Origin: DAOQAU01 sp964640325
Lineage (GTDB): Bacteria; Cyanobacteriota; Vampirovibrionia; Gastranaerophilales; Gastranaerophilaceae
DNA: 32,377 bases
Direction: 5' to 3'
Assembly: GCA_964640325.1 (NCBI GenBank)
Contig: CAZXID010000022.1
Coordinates: 1-32,377, forward strand
Part shown: piece after piece, positions 30,927 through 32,377 of the stretch
Layout of the letters: each line of letters begins with the position of its first letter
Numbering within the stretch: the stretch's first letter is position 1
The notes under the pieces: model-generated
Seen by the model: only the letters and a program-made list of their open reading frames with translations
What the model was told of the DNA's origin: nothing
Database searches by the model: none
Program-made: the position numbers and the translations under genes

Positions 30927-32088
30927 CGTTCAAAATTTCTTCAAACTTCATCGCACGCGATGCCTTTAGCATAATTGTAGTACCAAATTTAACATTATCA
31001 AGAATGTAACGGGATGTTTGCAAATTGTCATTGAAATTTATTGAACAAATGCCTTTTTCTTTAAGTTTTAACGTGATTTGATTTGCAAGCCTACCGACTG
31101 TTACAATAGCTATTTCGGAATTTTTACCGATTTTTTCAGCCAAAAAATCGCCTACTTGTCTATGATATTTTGCCTCGTCTTTGCCAAGTTCTCCCATATT
31201 GCCCAAAACAATAAGGCGAGGATTTTGGTACAAGTTTAAAAATGTTTCAATCGAAGCTTTCATTGATTCGGGATTAGCATTGTAACTGTCATTTATAAAT
31301 TTATATCCGCCGATTTCTTCTACCTGCCAACGTTTTTCTATCGGAGAATACTTTTTTAATCCTTTTGCGATTTCACCCTCATTAATCCCCAAGGCCAGTC
31401 CCATTTCTATTGCAGCAAGCGAATTTTGAATATTGTAATCGCCTTCTATATTAAGTTCATAATCGTGATTTTTATACACAAATTTTGAATAACCGATTTT
31501 GTGCTCGATGATTTGAGTATTATCCAGTGAAAAATATTTAACTATTAAATCGTCATTGCGAGCGTTAGCGAAGCAATCCAAATGATTTTTATTTTTTAGA
31601 TTGCTTCGTCGTTGACACTCCTCGCAATGACAGTAATTTATTTCATCTTTAATCAATTCATCATCATGAGCAATCAATATCCCGTTTTCTTTTTGATATT
31701 TTACAATTTCGCACTTTGCCTTTGCGATGTTTTCCACAGAGCCCAAGCGTCCGATGTGTGCGGTTCCGACATTTACAATTATTGAAATATCGGGTTCGGC
31801 ATATTTTGAAAGCAATTCGATTTCTCCAAGTCCTCTCATCCCCATTTCGACAATCAAAACTTGTGTGTCTTCGGGCATGGCAAGAAGGGTTTTACATAAA
31901 CCGATTTCGTTGTTGAAATTCAGTTCTGATTTATGAGTTTTAAATTTTTGTTTTGCAACACAATATGCCATTTCTTTTGTGGTGGTTTTACCGCTGCTTC
32001 CTGTTATTGCAACAACTTTTGGCGGGGGTTTTGAAGTGGAAAAAGACGCCAAATAAAAAAAAACACATAAAATTTGTTTTAAATACAC
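30907..32088 (-). CDS. murF: MurF ligase, N-terminally truncated and carrying an inserted repeat
   Basis: MurF adds D-Ala-D-Ala to UDP-MurNAc-tripeptide. The visible 393-residue frame begins at a GTG and reaches the ATPase loop AITGSSGKTTTKEM by residue 28, whereas MurF normally has about 90 residues of UDP-substrate-binding domain first; a TAG lies directly before the GTG. The rest is intact: VEMGMRGLGEI, NVGTAHIGRLGS, the central NDSYNANPESMKAS and C-terminal LGNMGELG. Residues 153-179 (CHCEECQ...FANARND) are an extra segment encoded by a dispersed palindrome, in frame. At 32089 the sequence turns into a different, phage-like gene on the other strand. It is either a truncated gene or a chimeric junction. 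The last residues (NSEL) come from the heptamer array. Confidence 0.85.
   Translation of the reverse strand: MYLKQILCVFFYLASFSTSKPPPKVVAITGSSGKTTTKEMAYCVAKQKFKTHKSELNFNNEIGLCKTLLAMPEDTQVLIVEMGMRGLGEIELLSKYAEPDISIIVNVGTAHIGRLGSVENIAKAKCEIVKYQKENGILIAHDDELIKDEINYCHCEECQRRSNLKNKNHLDCFANARNDDLIVKYFSLDNTQIIEHKIGYSKFVYKNHDYELNIEGDYNIQNSLAAIEMGLALGINEGEIAKGLKKYSPIEKRWQVEEIGGYKFINDSYNANPESMKASIETFLNLYQNPRLIVLGNMGELGKDEAKYHRQVGDFLAEKIGKNSEIAIVTVGRLANQITLKLKEKGICSINFNDNLQTSRYILDNVKFGTTIMLKASRAMKFEEILNEMNSEL
31552..31631. repeat. GTCATTGCGAG palindromic element inside murF
   Basis: An 80-base element with perfect ends GTCATTGCGAG and CTCGCAATGAC and inner arms GAAGCAATC (31570-31578) and GATTGCTTC (31599-31607). 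The left 31 bases recur at 21045-21075. It is translated in frame as MurF residues 153-179. Sequences of this kind are, from memory, common dispersed repeats in many bacterial genomes. Confidence 0.92.
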
Positions 32089-32105
32089 TAAAAATTTTTA
32101 TTTTG

Positions 32106-32377
32106 GTAAATACTAATTTGGATGAAATTTATCGTGCTTATATTCAATCAGAAGATTTTGTTCCATACACAATCGTTGGGGTAAATGAATTCGTTGAAAA
32201 ACTAACCCCATATTGGACTCAGATGATTGATCAATTTGTTCCTGCAAGCACATTATGGACGGGTGGAAATTTAACAGAAAACTCTGTATTTGGTAGGTCA
32301 AAATATCAATATAGAATCGGATGTCAACCACAAGAATTTATTGAGGAATTATATCCTGATTTTGAAAATGCAATAGA
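32106..32377 (+). CDS. Phage structural-like protein (partial)
   Basis: An open frame runs off the right edge; 90 codons are visible after the murF junction. It reads VNTNLDEIYRAYIQSEDF, then FVEKLTPYWTQMIDQFVPAS, TLWTGGNLTENSVFGRSKYQY and CQPQEFIEELYPDFENA. The pattern QFVPA(S/T)T-W-GG...EN..F.R.K resembles virion structural proteins of large tailed phages, recalled from memory. No ATG and no ribosome-binding site precede it; the frame stays open into the murF end, so the true start has probably been lost. It faces away from murF. Confidence 0.5.

Overview
The window (low GC, about one gene per kb) looks like a chromosomal piece of an anaerobic Gram-negative-type bacterium. I infer the non-photosynthetic sister group of Cyanobacteria (Vampirovibrionia/'Melainabacteria', probably Gastranaerophilales). 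The reasons are efp next to accB as in cyanobacteria, an AMIN-like membrane protein, an AsmA/YhdP-like envelope giant, a bifurcating-type Etf set, and small orphan proteins with a short Phe-x-Gly segment near the N-terminus. No rRNA, tRNA or CRISPR array was seen, and no marker gene fixes the taxonomy.

Layout. 1-414: 3' end of an Abi/HEPN-like protein. 451-1885 (-): two envelope/secreted proteins. 1916-2259: gene-free, packed with repeats. 2260-3000 (+): gatD. 3002-4333 (-): DUF1015 protein. 4458-5467: two convergent orphan proteins. 5617-7461 (-): MsbA-like ABC exporter, divergent from pnp (7622-9775, +). 9849-18049 (-): a small orphan, then, in transcription order, efp, accB, accC, an NfnA/PyrK-like flavoprotein, a 58-residue Cys protein, etfB, etfA, purA and a methyltransferase. 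18275-20989 (+): rsgA, ispA, a divergent PAP2 protein and an ACT protein. 21199-32088 (-): murF, mraY, murD, ftsW, murG, folC and an AsmA-like protein. 32106-32377 (+): start of a phage-like structural gene that directly abuts an N-terminally truncated murF.

How the genes work together. murF-mraY-murD-ftsW-murG is a classical dcw cell-wall block, continued by folC and a putative lipid-transfer protein. gatD adds a peptidoglycan amidation function. efp-accB-accC joins translation and the start of fatty-acid synthesis and runs into a redox module (NfnA-like subunit, Cys protein, bifurcating-type EtfBA) that could form an undescribed electron-transfer complex.

The most unusual signal is the repeats. 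(i) GTCATGCTGAA...TTCAGGATGAC double-hairpin elements occur three times between genes. (ii) A GTCATTGCGAG...CTCGCAATGAC palindrome sits in frame inside murF, with a half copy elsewhere. (iii) A perfect 41-nt palindrome in folC resembles the pnp terminator. (iv) Tandem arrays of degenerate 7- or 8-mers, mostly GTGA-based and often folded back, lie between operon genes, supply the stop codons of murF and murG, and appear inside the rsgA and DUF1015 coding regions. Together these suggest active palindrome and micro-satellite-like element families that tolerate or exploit insertion in essential genes.
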